Positions 30,006-40,110 of a stretch of DNA of 64,000 bases are shown here, in pieces. Position numbers and translations under genes: made by a program. The DNA is from Rhodoferax ferrireducens (GTDB lineage: Bacteria > Pseudomonadota > Gammaproteobacteria > Burkholderiales > Burkholderiaceae_C), in contig NZ_QEII01000256.1 in NCBI RefSeq assembly GCF_003347515.1, positions 62,001-126,000 on the forward strand. Reading direction: 5' to 3'. A model generated the notes under the pieces. It made no database searches and was not told the DNA's origin. It worked only from the letters and a program-made list of their open reading frames with translations. Numbering within the stretch: position 1 is the stretch's first letter; every line of letters starts with the position of its first letter.

Positions 30006-31319
30006 TTAAGTCCGCGATTGTAGGGTGGGCGCCCAGTCAGCAATGTCAGCGAGAGATTTGGTGACCTGGGCACCACTGCCATCACGCAACGACTTGACGG
30101 TCAGCAGGTTCCTGGAAATCTCATCCGCACCAAAAATAAGGGCGTGACGAGCTCCGCTGGCGTCGGCTCGTTTGAATTGAGACTTCATGCTGCCCATGCC
30201 TTCACCCGAACTGGTGTGCATTTGAACACTGACACCTACGGCTCTTAACGACTGCAATGTCTGCAACACCAAGGGCAGGGCAAGAACATCGGGCACGATC
30301 GCATAGGCATCAAGAGGCTCCACTACCGTGCCCAAACCCTGCTCTTTGATGAGCTCCAACACCCGATCTACTCCGAGCGCCCATCCAACCGCCGGTGCCG
30401 GCTTCCCACCCAATTGCTCGACCAGATAATCATAACGGCCGCCAGCACAAACCGTGCCTTGCGAACCCAGCCGGTCCGTCGTGAATTCGAATACTGTCAG
30501 GTTGTAGTAGTCCATGCCCCGAACCAGACGCGGGTTAACTGTGTACGCAACACCGTTGGCATCCAGAATGGATTTCAGCGTATTGAAATGGGCCAGTGAG
30601 GCTTCCCCCAAATAGTCGAGCGGCCTCGGAGCCGACTCGACGACCGATTGCATTGCCGGGTTTTTGGTATCGAGAATCCGAAGTGGGTTGCTGTACAAAC
30701 GCCGCCTGGCATCTTCATCCAGCATATCCGCGTGCAGTTCGAAATGGGCAATGAGGGCCTGTCGGTGCAGCAAACGTTCTTGAGGTTGACCCAGACTGTT
30801 AAGTTCGAGTCGAACATCGGTCAAACCCACATCCTTCCACAACGCAACCGCTAGCAAAATAAGTTCAGCATCCACCTCTGCCCCGCCAAAACCAAGCGCC
30901 TCGGCGCCGATTTGGTCGAACTGGCGATAACGCCCGCGCTGTGGTCGTTCATGCCGAAACATCGGCCCCATGTAATACAGACGCTTGCCACCGTCGTACA
31001 ACATGGAATGCTCCACAACCGCCCGCACCACTCCGGCAGTAGCTTCAGGACGAAGCGTCAATGGGTCGCCGTTAAGGCGATCTTCAAAGGAGTACATCTC
31101 CTTTTCAACAATATCTGTGACTTCCCCCAACCCCCGCACGAACAGCGGCGTACGCTCAACGATTGGCGTGCGAATGTTCCGGTAGGCGTAGCGTGCCATC
31201 AAGATGCGCACTCTATTTTCAAGCCACTCAACCGCTGCTGAATCCGGGGGCAGAACATCGTTCATGCCCTTGACAGCGGTCAGTTTCTCTGACTTTGTCC
31301 CAATTTCTTTTTCACTCAT
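30006..31319 (-). CDS. hisS: Histidyl-tRNA synthetase
   Basis: Charges tRNA-His. Class II motifs are clear: motif 1 around [21 protein letters not shown], motif 2 [19 protein letters not shown], the HisA blocks [15 protein letters not shown] and GGRYDYL, and motif 3 [12 protein letters not shown], followed by the anticodon-binding domain. The ATG at 31319 ([12 protein letters not shown]) is chosen; a TTG at 31331 is also in frame. The gene lies 8 bp after ispG. Confidence 0.96.
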   Translation of the reverse strand: MSEKEIGTKSEKLTAVKGMNDVLPPDSAAVEWLENRVRILMARYAYRNIRTPIVERTPLFVRGLGEVTDIVEKEMYSFEDRLNGDPLTLRPEATAGVVRAVVEHSMLYDGGKRLYYMGPMFRHERPQRGRYRQFDQIGAEALGFGGAEVDAELILLAVALWKDVGLTDVRLELNSLGQPQERLLHRQALIAHFELHADMLDEDARRRLYSNPLRILDTKNPAMQSVVESAPRPLDYLGEASLAHFNTLKSILDANGVAYTVNPRLVRGMDYYNLTVFEFTTDRLGSQGTVCAGGRYDYLVEQLGGKPAPAVGWALGVDRVLELIKEQGLGTVVEPLDAYAIVPDVLALPLVLQTLQSLRAVGVSVQMHTSSGEGMGSMKSQFKRADASGARHALIFGADEISRNLLTVKSLRDGSGAQVTKSLADIADWAPTLQSRT

Positions 31320-31327
31320 GAATTCAT

Positions 31328-32602
31328 TCAAGACGTTTCGGCAGTCGCATGAACAGCAAAACGTTTTTCAACATAGTTTTCAACAATCTTCTGAAATTCC
31401 TGCGCAATCGTGTCCCCGCGCAAGGTCAGACGTTTTTCGCCATCAATGAAGACCGGGGCGGCTGGCGCCTCCCCGGTACCAGGCAGACTGATCCCAATAT
31501 CAGCATGCTTGCTTTCACCTGGCCCATTCACGATGCAACCCATCACCGCGACCTTCAGCTTTTCCACGCCTGGATATTTTTCTCGCCAGATTGGCATTTG
31601 AGCCCTCAGGAAGTCTTCAATCTGCTTGGTAAGCTCCTGAAAGGTTGTACTGGTGGTACGACCACAGCCGGGACAGGCAGTGACGCTGGGGACAAATGAT
31701 CTCAGTTCCAGCGATTGAAGAATCTCGCAGGCAATCACCACCTCCTGGGTTCGGGCCTCGCCCGGCTGAGGTGTCAAGGAAACGCGAATTGTGTCCCCGA
31801 TGCCCTCCTGCAACAAAATGGAAAGCGCTGTCGCAGAAGCAACTGCTCCCTTGGTCCCCATTCCGGCCTCGGTCAAACCCAAATGAAGCGGGTAGTCGCA
31901 ACGCTTGGCCAGCTCGCGATAGACCGAAACCAGATCCTGCACGCCACTGACTTTGCACGAAAGAATGATCTGATTCTCATCCATGCCCATCTCCGAAGCG
32001 CGACGAGCAGAGGCAAGGGCTGAAGTAATCAAAGCTTCATACATGACCGACTTGGCATCCCAGGGTTTGGGTCGGCGATTGTTTTCATCCATCAAGCCCG
32101 CCAGCAATTCCTGATCCAGGCTTCCCCAGTTCACACCGATACGGACGGGTTTTGCCCATCGCATCGCCGCTTCAATCATCAATCCAAACTGCTTATCGCG
32201 CTTGTCGCCCTTGCCCACATTGCCGGGGTTGATCCGGTATTTGGACAAGGCTTGTGCGCACGCCGGAAAATCAGTCAGCAATCGGTGACCGTTGTAATGG
32301 AAGTCGCCAATCAAAGGAACATCCACGCCCATCCGGTCAAGTTGCTCCCGAACGTGTGGCACGGCCTGTGCCGCCTCCGGTGTATTGACGGTCAGGCGCA
32401 CCAACTCGGACCCGGCCAACGCCAATTCCTTGACTTGAATTGCGGTGCCGATGACGTCGACCGTGTCCGTATTGGTCATGGACTGAATACGCACTGGCGC
32501 ATCACCGCCGACGGTGATGATATTTGCACCCCAAACTACACGAGCTTGACGGGACCGGCTCGCTTTGGGTCTCGCTGAATTAATCGGCAATAAAGAATCC
32601 AT
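31328..32602 (-). CDS. ispG: 4-hydroxy-3-methylbut-2-enyl diphosphate synthase
   Basis: Penultimate enzyme of the MEP isoprenoid pathway; a 4Fe-4S enzyme. [14 protein letters not shown] and [15 protein letters not shown] are family blocks; the cluster cysteines are in [15 protein letters not shown] (about residues 306-312) and [11 protein letters not shown] (about 350). The substrate-insert type of plants and some bacteria is absent; 424 residues is the proteobacterial form. The ATG shares its A with the rodZ stop (TAATG). Confidence 0.96.
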   Translation of the reverse strand: MDSLLPINSARPKASRSRQARVVWGANIITVGGDAPVRIQSMTNTDTVDVIGTAIQVKELALAGSELVRLTVNTPEAAQAVPHVREQLDRMGVDVPLIGDFHYNGHRLLTDFPACAQALSKYRINPGNVGKGDKRDKQFGLMIEAAMRWAKPVRIGVNWGSLDQELLAGLMDENNRRPKPWDAKSVMYEALITSALASARRASEMGMDENQIILSCKVSGVQDLVSVYRELAKRCDYPLHLGLTEAGMGTKGAVASATALSILLQEGIGDTIRVSLTPQPGEARTQEVVIACEILQSLELRSFVPSVTACPGCGRTTSTTFQELTKQIEDFLRAQMPIWREKYPGVEKLKVAVMGCIVNGPGESKHADIGISLPGTGEAPAAPVFIDGEKRLTLRGDTIAQEFQKIVENYVEKRFAVHATAETS

Positions 32603-33519
32603 TACTTCACCTCAAAACGAGCAACGTTGTCTTTTGCAATGCGCGTCAGATCAAATGGCTTGCCACGCACCTGAACCTCCATGGTATCGGCCCGCCCCAC
32701 CACCACCGAAAGCGGCATGACGCCAGATGCACCAACGGTCTCTCCATTTGTCATGGTTTTGCGTACTTGAACCACCCCACTGGCATCAACGGCTTCAATC
32801 CAGGACACGCCATGCGACTTAAAGACGATTAATCCTGTTGTTTCACCCGAACCAGACACCATCGCAGGCAGGACACTCGATGATGCAGCGGACGCAGGAC
32901 GAACTGCCAATGGCGCATCGGCACTTGCCGGTGGCAAGGCGGGTTCCTGGGATGCCGCCACCGCCTCAGCAGGTAGCGAATTCTCAGAGATCATTGGCGC
33001 CAGCGTTGGGAGTGACACAATCGAGCCAGTCGCCTCAGACCCCGGGACGCTGCCAAGTCCGGCTCGCTGAATGAATGGAAGAAGAACAAGTGCGGCCACA
33101 CCAACCAGAAGCAAAAGAACAGCCAGAACAAAAGGCTTGGAGAGTTGGCTCCAGGACAGGAAACCCACCCCATCTCCGGCGACACGAAACGGTGTGTTGA
33201 TTCCCGACTCATCCGTCTTCAGTCGTGGTGCCATCGTGTGTGGCAATCTCTCCAATATTGGAGCCGGATCAATTTTCAGGGTTCGACAAACGCTGGCAGC
33301 AAGAGCGCGAACAAAGACCACGTCTGGTAATAGATCAAATCTGTCTGTTTCAAGCGCATCCAGTTTTTTGACGGGAACTTTTAGCAAGACAGCCAGTGCA
33401 GCTATGTGCAACCCTTCCGCTTCGCGCGCTTGTCGCAGCATGGCACCGCCAGATATCTGCGCCGCCGACGTCCGATCGAAGGTCATATCTTCAGAGTTCG
33501 GTGAAATATTCTCACTCAT
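32602..33519 (-). CDS. rodZ: RodZ-like helix-turn-helix membrane protein
   Basis: Cell-shape protein type: an N-terminal HTH ([33 protein letters not shown], about residues 27-59), a single transmembrane helix near residues 130-150, a Ser/Ala/Pro-rich linker, and a C-terminal DUF4115 domain ([12 protein letters not shown]...). In E. coli RodZ links MreB to the membrane. The ATG at 33519 overlaps the end of pilF by eight bases. The order pilF-rodZ-ispG-hisS is the same as in gammaproteobacteria. Confidence 0.9.
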   Translation of the reverse strand: MSENISPNSEDMTFDRTSAAQISGGAMLRQAREAEGLHIAALAVLLKVPVKKLDALETDRFDLLPDVVFVRALAASVCRTLKIDPAPILERLPHTMAPRLKTDESGINTPFRVAGDGVGFLSWSQLSKPFVLAVLLLLVGVAALVLLPFIQRAGLGSVPGSEATGSIVSLPTLAPMISENSLPAEAVAASQEPALPPASADAPLAVRPASAASSSVLPAMVSGSGETTGLIVFKSHGVSWIEAVDASGVVQVRKTMTNGETVGASGVMPLSVVVGRADTMEVQVRGKPFDLTRIAKDNVARFEVK

Positions 33520-34348
33520 CGAATGCACCCCGTTGGTGAGCGCCAGTCTCGCGTGACTGTGGAAAACGTTTCACCAACTGGGCTGCAAGCTGCAGCATGG
33601 CATCACGATTTTCCATGCGCCGTTCAACTTTGATCCCCAACCAAAGAGACTCCGCATTTGCCAGCTCACTGTTGTTCAGGCGCCGGACATAGAACTGTGC
33701 GCGAATGAAATCGCCTCGCTGGAACAGCAAAGTCGCCAGGTTGTACGCCGTGATGGGATTGCCCGCATCAAACTCGTAAGACTTCAACAGGCTTAATTCA
33801 GCTTCTTCTCGCAAACCAGCCCTCATCTGGCACAGGCCTTGAGCCCTGAAGGTTTTGGCCCGCTCTCCATACTGCGGGTTTGAGAGTGCCTGGGAGAAGA
33901 GCTGCTGCGCCTCGGGGTAGCGCGCTTGCTGGCAGAGCAACCACGCAAGGTTGTGCATGACATTCGAATCGTGCGGACTGATGGACAGTGCCTTTTTGAA
34001 ACTCGCTTCTGCGAACCGGAAATCATTGAGGCGCATGTAAATCAGGCCGCGCAGACTGTAGGCGTCACCATATGCGGGATCCGCAGCAATGGACTGCTTG
34101 AGTTCATCCAGGGCGATAGTCGTTTGCCCCTGCTCAAAATAGCCAACCGCCAGTTCGAGCCGAATACGAGCACGCTTGCGCGCCTCGGGCTCATCCGAAT
34201 CAGTCACAACTTCCACCCCGCTGCCCGCGGGTCCAGCCCCAGCCGATGTTGAAGCGCAGCCAGAAATGCCGGCCAATCCAGCCGCAAGCAGGCAAGCTGA
34301 GAACAACCATCGCTTGATTTGAAACCATCTCGCCGCATTCATATTCAT
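33512..34348 (-). CDS. pilF: Type IV pilus biogenesis lipoprotein PilF/PilW
   Basis: Outer-membrane lipoprotein pilotin that helps the PilQ secretin assemble. Lipobox GISGC (Cys31) after a signal peptide, then about six TPR units, e.g. IALDELKQSIAADPAYGDAY and RFAEASFKKALSISPHDSN. Length 278 fits. Other pil genes are not in the window; in bacteria without pili the same gene persists in this operon, so a pilus cannot be inferred from it alone. Confidence 0.9.
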   Translation of the reverse strand: MNMNAARWFQIKRWLFSACLLAAGLAGISGCASTSAGAGPAGSGVEVVTDSDEPEARKRARIRLELAVGYFEQGQTTIALDELKQSIAADPAYGDAYSLRGLIYMRLNDFRFAEASFKKALSISPHDSNVMHNLAWLLCQQARYPEAQQLFSQALSNPQYGERAKTFRAQGLCQMRAGLREEAELSLLKSYEFDAGNPITAYNLATLLFQRGDFIRAQFYVRRLNNSELANAESLWLGIKVERRMENRDAMLQLAAQLVKRFPQSRETGAHQRGAFDE

Positions 34349-34351
34349 GCC

Positions 34352-35488
34352 TCAAGTCTCCTTGAACGCCGCAAACGGCTTCAGCATCACCGTGCGTTGA
34401 CGCGCGATTCTCTGGCTGATACCTGTACGATCTTTAACGTCACCGGCCAACTGACCACACGCCGCATCAATATCATCGCCGCGAGTTTTACGTATTGTTG
34501 TGACAATTCCGGCGTCACTTAATATTGCGGCAAAAGCCTTGACTTGTTCTGGCGCAGATCGAATCAAACCAGATGCAGGAAATGGGTTAAACGGAATCAG
34601 ATTGAACTTGCACCAAACTCCGCCACTTGCATACTGACGGACCAAGCTCACCAGTTGATGCGCATGCTCGGCTTGGTCGTTAACGCCATCAAGCATGCAG
34701 TATTCAAAAGTAATAAAGTCTCTCGGCGCGTAGGCCAAATAACGATTGCAGGCTTCCAGCAACTCGGCAATCGGATATTTTTTATTAAGCGGCACCAGGT
34801 TGTCCCGCAAAGCGTCATCCGGCGCGTGCAGGGATACGGCAAGCGCAACTGGACAGTCCTGTGCCAGGCGATCCATCATCGGAACAACACCCGATGTTGA
34901 AACCGTCACACGCCGTCGTGACAAGCCATAGCCATGGTCATCCAGCATGACGCGCAATGCAGGTAGTAATTCGGAATAATTCTGCAAGGGCTCGCCCATG
35001 CCCATCATCACCACGTTCGAAATGACACGTTCATTACGCTGCAGATGCTTTCTCAAGAAATGCTCGGCAAACCACAATTGGGCGACAATTTCACCGGCTC
35101 TCAGGTTTCGGCTAAAGCCTTGGTGCCCCGTGGAACAAAACCGGCACCCAACAGCGCAACCGGCCTGCGAAGAAATACAGAGCGTTCCGCGATCAACTTC
35201 AGGAATGAAAACGGCTTCAACCGCATCACCCCCCCCAACGTCAAACAACCATTTGATGGTGCCATCTGACGAAATGTGCTCCGAGATCACATCCAGTGCT
35301 TTAACATGGGCACCAACCTTGAGCTTCTCGCGCAAGGACTTTGCGAGATCACTCATATCATCAAAACTGGCCGCGCCTTTTTGATGAATCCATCGAAACA
35401 GCTGGACGGCGCGGAACCGCTTTTCGCCCAGCCGCTCACAAAAAACGGCCAAACCCTCGAGGTCGTAATCGAGCAAATTGACCGTCAT
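34352..35488 (-). CDS. rlmN: Dual-specificity rRNA/tRNA m2A methyltransferase RlmN
   Basis: Radical SAM enzyme that makes 2-methyladenosine at A2503 of 23S rRNA and A37 of some tRNAs. The cluster motif is [11 protein letters not shown], and C-terminal ACGQLAG carries the cysteine that takes the methyl intermediate; the other methyl-carrying region [19 protein letters not shown] is also seen. Length 378 is normal. It lies 8 bp downstream of ndk, as in many proteobacteria. Confidence 0.96.
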   Translation of the reverse strand: MTVNLLDYDLEGLAVFCERLGEKRFRAVQLFRWIHQKGAASFDDMSDLAKSLREKLKVGAHVKALDVISEHISSDGTIKWLFDVGGGDAVEAVFIPEVDRGTLCISSQAGCAVGCRFCSTGHQGFSRNLRAGEIVAQLWFAEHFLRKHLQRNERVISNVVMMGMGEPLQNYSELLPALRVMLDDHGYGLSRRRVTVSTSGVVPMMDRLAQDCPVALAVSLHAPDDALRDNLVPLNKKYPIAELLEACNRYLAYAPRDFITFEYCMLDGVNDQAEHAHQLVSLVRQYASGGVWCKFNLIPFNPFPASGLIRSAPEQVKAFAAILSDAGIVTTIRKTRGDDIDAACGQLAGDVKDRTGISQRIARQRTVMLKPFAAFKET

Positions 35489-35496
35489 TGAATGAC

Positions 35497-35922
35497 TTAT
35501 CGGGAGTAAACGTTCATGCCGGCGAAGAAGAAGGCCACTTCAACTGCGGCCGCTTCAACAGCGTCGGAGCCGTGAACAGCGTTGGCATCAATGCTGTCAG
35601 CAAAGTCAGCACGGATGGTGCCAGGGGCTGCTTTTTTCGGATCGGTCGCACCCATGAGGTCACGATTTTTCAACACGGCATTTTCGCCTTCCAGAGCCTG
35701 GATCATGACAGGGCCGGAAACCATGAAATCGACGAGGTCTTTGAAAAAAGAACGCTCTTTGTGCGCTGCGTAAAAAGCCTCAGCCTCACCGCGTGACAAC
35801 TGAACCATCTTGGCTGCGACCACCTTCAGGCCGGCAGCTTCGAAACGTGCGTAAATTTGCCCAATAACATTTTTGGCAACCGCATCGGGTTTAATAATAG
35901 AGAGAGTACGTTCGATAGTCAT
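35497..35922 (-). CDS. ndk: Nucleoside diphosphate kinase
   Basis: Exchanges the terminal phosphate among nucleoside triphosphates. [18 protein letters not shown] opens the protein, and the phospho-accepting histidine is H117 in [10 protein letters not shown]. Length 141 is exact for bacteria. First gene of the ndk-rlmN-pilF-rodZ-ispG-hisS run; a hairpin lies about 30 bp upstream of its ATG and probably ends rluB transcription. Confidence 0.97.
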   Translation of the reverse strand: MTIERTLSIIKPDAVAKNVIGQIYARFEAAGLKVVAAKMVQLSRGEAEAFYAAHKERSFFKDLVDFMVSGPVMIQALEGENAVLKNRDLMGATDPKKAAPGTIRADFADSIDANAVHGSDAVEAAAVEVAFFFAGMNVYSR

Positions 35923-35951
35923 GAGTTTTTCCTGAACTTAATATTTAAATA

Positions 35952-35968
35952 TTTGCCCGTCGGGCAAA
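35952..35968 (-). terminator. Hairpin downstream of rluB, upstream of ndk
   Basis: TTTGCCCG and CGGGCAAA form a perfect 8-bp stem with a one-base centre, followed on the minus strand by TATTTAAATATT. It fits an intrinsic terminator of scpB-rluB transcription; being 30 bp from the ndk start it could also affect ndk expression. Confidence 0.55.
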
Positions 35969-36073
35969 GCCAAGAATTTTAACCTGTATGCCACAACAAA
36001 TGACTTGGGTTGGAAAATAGCCCATGCGGCGCAATCCTAAAACTCAATGACAATGCTTGTGTCGACGAAATTG

Positions 36074-37459
36074 TTAACGTCCTCGTCCACCTCGACGTTG
36101 CCCGCCCCCCGAACCGCCACCACGTCGTTGGCCTTGGCCACTCCCCTGGTCCTGCCGCTGGCGCGTGAAACTATCGGCACCAATATAGCCAAAAGCTGTT
36201 TTCATCGGGTCCGGCTGAGCCGCCCCCGCTTGCCGATCGCCAGGCTCCGCACGACTCTTCCGGCCTTGTCCAATATCCTTGGCTCCGCCGGCCGATGCAT
36301 TACGCTGGCCGCTTCCTGAGCTGCGTGGACCATTGCCACGCCCGCCTCGACGCTGATTGCGCGCTCCGGGCTCACGACCCGACGCATCGCGTCGCGACAC
36401 GTCCGGTCCGCCTGGACCGGCCTCATCCCCCTGCGCCCTGGAACTTCGCGTGCCGGCTACTTGCATCAATGACTTAATATCGCCCTCGTCCAACTCCATC
36501 CAGGCACCGCGCTTGAGACCCCGGGGCAAAACCATGGCACCATACCGAATTCGTATCAATCGACTCACCGCATGGCCGACCGCTTCAAACATGCGGCGAA
36601 CCTCCCGGTTGCGCCCCTCAGAAATCGTGACTCGGTACCAGCAGTTTGAGCCCTCACCGCCACCCTCTTCAATTGAGCCGAATTGAGCTACTCCGTCATC
36701 GAGTTTGACCCCCTCAAGCAGCCGTTGCTTCTCGTCCTTATTCAGAGCCCCAAGCACTCGCACGGCATACTCCCGTTCCAGTCCAAAACGGGGGTGCATC
36801 AAGTTGTTTGCCAACTCCCCTGAACTGGTAAACAGCAAGAGGCCTTCGGTATTGAGATCCAGTCGCCCCACCGATTGCCATTTGCCTTGAAACAGCTTGG
36901 GCAGTCTGCGAAACACGGTTGGACGATTTTGTGGATCATCGTGTGTCACCACTTCGCCAACAGGCTTGTGGTAAGCGATGACCCGTGCGGGCGGCGCGTC
37001 AATTCGAAACCTGATCGGCTTGCCATTGACTTTGACGTGATCGCCAAATTGAATCCGCTGACCGATATGAGCCGGTTCATTGTTGACCGTGATGCGGCCC
37101 TCCATGATCAACTGCTCCATCTCAAGTCGCGAACCCATGCCCGCCTGCGCAAGGACTTTATGCAATTTAGGCGTTTCCGCCATCGGCGCAAGTACACGCT
37201 TTGCCGGGACGACGTCTGAACTCTCTTCATCCGCGTCGAACTGGCCGGACACCACGTCGTCAAAACGATTTTCTGTATTGGCTGATGCCAGCTTCTTGTC
37301 GTCTGCAGGCCGAAGTTGCGAGGTCACGTCACGAATTGATTCATCTACCGTGGCAGGTACCTCAGCCCCTGCGTTTCCCCCCTCAGATAACCGCTCGTCC
37401 GGCTGATTCGAGGAATCCGCTTTTATCTGAGCCGGAGTGTCGGCATTGTGTACGGTCAT
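36074..37459 (-). CDS. rluB: 23S rRNA pseudouridine synthase RluB
   Basis: Makes pseudouridine at position 2605 of 23S rRNA. After a 95-residue low-complexity N-terminus come the S4 domain ([29 protein letters not shown]) and the catalytic domain with [17 protein letters not shown] (catalytic Asp) and [17 protein letters not shown]. The last ~130 residues are very rich in Arg, Gly, Ser and Gln, ending [18 protein letters not shown]. The start overlaps scpB by four bases. RluE/RluF-type activity is less likely given the scpB linkage. Confidence 0.92.
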   Translation of the reverse strand: MTVHNADTPAQIKADSSNQPDERLSEGGNAGAEVPATVDESIRDVTSQLRPADDKKLASANTENRFDDVVSGQFDADEESSDVVPAKRVLAPMAETPKLHKVLAQAGMGSRLEMEQLIMEGRITVNNEPAHIGQRIQFGDHVKVNGKPIRFRIDAPPARVIAYHKPVGEVVTHDDPQNRPTVFRRLPKLFQGKWQSVGRLDLNTEGLLLFTSSGELANNLMHPRFGLEREYAVRVLGALNKDEKQRLLEGVKLDDGVAQFGSIEEGGGEGSNCWYRVTISEGRNREVRRMFEAVGHAVSRLIRIRYGAMVLPRGLKRGAWMELDEGDIKSLMQVAGTRSSRAQGDEAGPGGPDVSRRDASGREPGARNQRRGGRGNGPRSSGSGQRNASAGGAKDIGQGRKSRAEPGDRQAGAAQPDPMKTAFGYIGADSFTRQRQDQGSGQGQRRGGGSGGGQRRGGRGR

Positions 37460-38148
37460 GGTTGAGTCCCCATCAAGAAAAATAAATCGCCGCCAGAACC
37501 GGTATCGCCAGTTGTGACCGCTTGTGTCGCTTCGCCGTCGTCATTCACTGTCGGGGCTATAGCGGTAGAAATGTCCAGCTCAGCTTGGGAAGCCAGTTTG
37601 CCAATACTGAGAGCCTCCAAGGCACCAGCCTGCTGCGCTGGTGTCTCCAGCAGCGGCAATTGATCAAGGGATTCAAGCCCCAAATCATCCAAAAAATGCT
37701 TGGTCGTCGCAAAAAGCGCGGGGCGCCCTATGGCTTCGCGATGACCAATGACCTCAATCCAGCCCCTGTCTTCCAGTTGCTTGAGAAGAAGGGAGTTAAC
37801 CGCCACACCCCGTATGTCTTCTATATCGCCGCGCGTCACCGGCTGCCTGTAGGCAATGATAGCCAGTGTTTCCAGCGTTGCACGGGTATAACGAGGCGGT
37901 TTTTCAGGATGCAGTCGATCAAGATACGCCCTCATTTCAGGCCGACTTTGAAAACGCCAACCTGTGGCTACGCTAACCAGCTCCACCCCACGCTGCGCCC
38001 AATCCTGCTGAAGCTCCTGCAACAGAATTTTGAGCGTATCCACGCCTAAGCCGTCGTCAAACAACACACGCATATCGCGCACTTGCAAGGGTTGCTGCGA
38101 GCAAATTAGCGCAGTCTCTAGTACGCGCTTGGCATCCGCCGTATTCAT
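37456..38148 (-). CDS. scpB: Segregation and condensation protein B
   Basis: Winged-helix partner of ScpA in the Smc-ScpAB condensin that organises the chromosome. [21 protein letters not shown] and [35 protein letters not shown] are the family blocks. The last ~50 residues are an acidic unconserved tail. Overlaps rluB by 4 bp (ATGA); the pair is widely conserved. scpA is not in the window. Confidence 0.93.
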   Translation of the reverse strand: MNTADAKRVLETALICSQQPLQVRDMRVLFDDGLGVDTLKILLQELQQDWAQRGVELVSVATGWRFQSRPEMRAYLDRLHPEKPPRYTRATLETLAIIAYRQPVTRGDIEDIRGVAVNSLLLKQLEDRGWIEVIGHREAIGRPALFATTKHFLDDLGLESLDQLPLLETPAQQAGALEALSIGKLASQAELDISTAIAPTVNDDGEATQAVTTGDTGSGGDLFFLMGTQP

Positions 38149-38231
38149 GGTATTGCGGTTCCGGAAAACACACCGTCAAGGTGCAAAATCAGTAAGATTC
38201 ATTGGGGCGCAGCAGGCAGATTGATGAATCC

Positions 38232-38281
38232 GCAGCGCTTACCCACGGCCGTGTGCCGGGGCGCTATATTTATAGCTATCA
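38232..38281 (-). repeat. Degenerate TAGC-type repeat downstream of rluD
   Basis: Minus-strand reading CTGATAGCTATAAATATAGCGC, then GGCCGTGGGTAAGCGC. The left half matches the family, the right half has diverged. Confidence 0.45.
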
Positions 38282-39289
38282 GTTCACATTATATGCCAGC
38301 CCCCACTGGCTCAGAGCTTGCTCCAAATCTTCCGGCAAGATGGCCTGAAAAACCATGGGCATGAGAGTCACAGGATGGGTAAAGGCGAGACGGCATGCAT
38401 GAAGGGCCTGTCGGTGCATGCCTGCCGCGACCGTGCCTCCATAGAGTTCATCAGCGACCAACGGATGGTTGATCGCCGCCATATGAACGCGAATCTGATG
38501 AGTTCGACCCGTGTGCAAAGTGCATCGAACCAGGCACCCTTGATCGCCGTTTTGAAGGAGTTCTATGTCTGTTCTGGCCAACTTTCCAGGATTTTTACTC
38601 ATATCAACCACAGCCATCCTCAGCCGGTTACGTGGATCCCGGCCCATGGGGGCATTGACTTCGCGCGTACGTGCACCCACCCAGGGTCGATGGGCCAATG
38701 CCACATATTGGCGACTGACCTCTCGCGCGGCGATTAGTCGAATCAACGCATCCATCACCAGACGCGATCGGGCAACAACCATCAAACCACTGGTATCTTT
38801 GTCCAATCGATGAACAATCCCGGCGCGCGGCAAATTAGCGGCCTTGGCGTCATAGGCCAACAGGCCATTCAGCAGGGTGCCACTCCAGTTGCCGGGCGCC
38901 GGATGAACCACCAATCCAGCAGGCTTGTTGATCACCAACAAATGCTCATCCTCGTAGGCCACATTCAGCGCCATCATTTCCGGCTTGAACGCCTGGCTTT
39001 GAGGCGTCGGGCGCAATTCAATAGTCGCAACATCTGCAGCTTTGACCCGAGTCGATGGTTTCCGGATTAATTTCCCATTGATCGTGACCCCATCCAAATC
39101 AATCAACTGCTGCAAATAACTGCGGGAGAATTCCGGGACCAACTCGACCAGAGCCTGATCGAGACGCAGTCCATGCTGAGCCTCACCAAAATTCAGGCGG
39201 CGTAACTCCACGTCCGGACCAGTGTCTGCCCGGTCTTCCGTATCTTCACTATCGAGTCCGCTCGATATAATCAATTCGGTATTTTTCAA
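38279..39289 (-). CDS. rluD: 23S rRNA pseudouridine synthase RluD
   Basis: Makes pseudouridines at 1911, 1915 and 1917 in helix 69 of 23S rRNA. The S4 domain (RLDQALVELVPEFSRSYLQQLI) precedes the catalytic block AGIVHRLDKDTSGLMVVARS with the active Asp, and HTGRTHQIRVHMAAINHPLVADE is the second signature. No ATG opens the frame: TTG at 39289 gives the longest form, GTG at 39211 (MELRRLNFGEAQHGLRLDQ) matches the family length better. Divergent from bamD, the same neighbour as in E. coli. Confidence 0.93.
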   Translation of the reverse strand: MKNTELIISSGLDSEDTEDRADTGPDVELRRLNFGEAQHGLRLDQALVELVPEFSRSYLQQLIDLDGVTINGKLIRKPSTRVKAADVATIELRPTPQSQAFKPEMMALNVAYEDEHLLVINKPAGLVVHPAPGNWSGTLLNGLLAYDAKAANLPRAGIVHRLDKDTSGLMVVARSRLVMDALIRLIAAREVSRQYVALAHRPWVGARTREVNAPMGRDPRNRLRMAVVDMSKNPGKLARTDIELLQNGDQGCLVRCTLHTGRTHQIRVHMAAINHPLVADELYGGTVAAGMHRQALHACRLAFTHPVTLMPMVFQAILPEDLEQALSQWGLAYNVN

Positions 39290-39303
39290 GAAAGTTGTCC
39301 CTC

Positions 39304-40110
39304 ATGCTTCAAGCCAAATTATCCGTTGTCTGCGCCTGGTCGCTGGCAGGTGCAGCACTATTGCTGGCTGGATGCTCGACCACCCCAGTAGACCAGACGG
39401 CTGGATGGAGCCCCAACAAGATCTACGCTGAAGCCAAAGATGAGCTGAACTCCGGTGGGTACGACAAAGCGGTCGTTCTCTTTGAAAAACTTGAAGGTCG
39501 CGCCGCCGGAACCCCGTTGGCGCAACAAGCCCAACTTGACAAGGCCTACGCTCACTACAAAGCTGGCGAGGCGGCCCAGGCCATTGCCACCCTGGATCGG
39601 TTCATGAAATTGCATCCCGCCAGTCCGGCGCTTGATTACGCCTTGTACCTTAAGGGCATTATTAATTTCAATGACGATTTGGGCATGTTCGCGGCGATTA
39701 CCCGCCAGGATCTGGCGGAACGGGATCAAAAGGCAGCCAAAGAATCCTTCGAATCTTTCAAGGAATTGGTCACCCGTTTTCCGGCATCCCGTTACGCGCC
39801 TGATGCCAGCCTGCGCATGACCTATATCGTCAACTCCCTGGCCCAGTACGAGGTGCATGTTGCGCGCTATTACTTCAACCGGGGCGCTTATGTGGCAGCG
39901 ATTAACCGGGCACAAGTCGCAGTCTCCGACTACCAGGGCTTGCCGGCCTCCGAAGAGGCGCTCTTCATCATCGTTAAATCCTATGACGCGCTGGGCATGA
40001 TGCCGCTGCGTGACGATGCAAAACGAGTACTCGAAAAAAACTACCCCCAGTCTGAGTACCTGACCCGCGGCTTCAAAGCCAGCACGGATCCGTGGTGGAA
40101 GGTCTGGTAA
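39304..40110 (+). CDS. bamD: Outer membrane assembly lipoprotein BamD
   Basis: Essential lipoprotein of the BAM complex. Signal peptide with lipobox LLAGC (Cys24), then five TPR units, starting NKIYAEAKDELNSGGYDKAVVLFEKLE. NFNDDLGMFAAITRQDLAERD is a well-conserved BamD stretch. I use ATG 39304; a TTG three codons earlier is also in frame. The gene's last 38 bp overlap the 3' end of dinG on the other strand. Confidence 0.95.
   Translation: MLQAKLSVVCAWSLAGAALLLAGCSTTPVDQTAGWSPNKIYAEAKDELNSGGYDKAVVLFEKLEGRAAGTPLAQQAQLDKAYAHYKAGEAAQAIATLDRFMKLHPASPALDYALYLKGIINFNDDLGMFAAITRQDLAERDQKAAKESFESFKELVTRFPASRYAPDASLRMTYIVNSLAQYEVHVARYYFNRGAYVAAINRAQVAVSDYQGLPASEEALFIIVKSYDALGMMPLRDDAKRVLEKNYPQSEYLTRGFKASTDPWWKVW

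Noticed and set aside
36013..36050. AAAATAGCCCATGCGGCGCAA between rluB and ndk
   Set aside because: Short partial match to the repeat with no GGGCTA half; could be chance.
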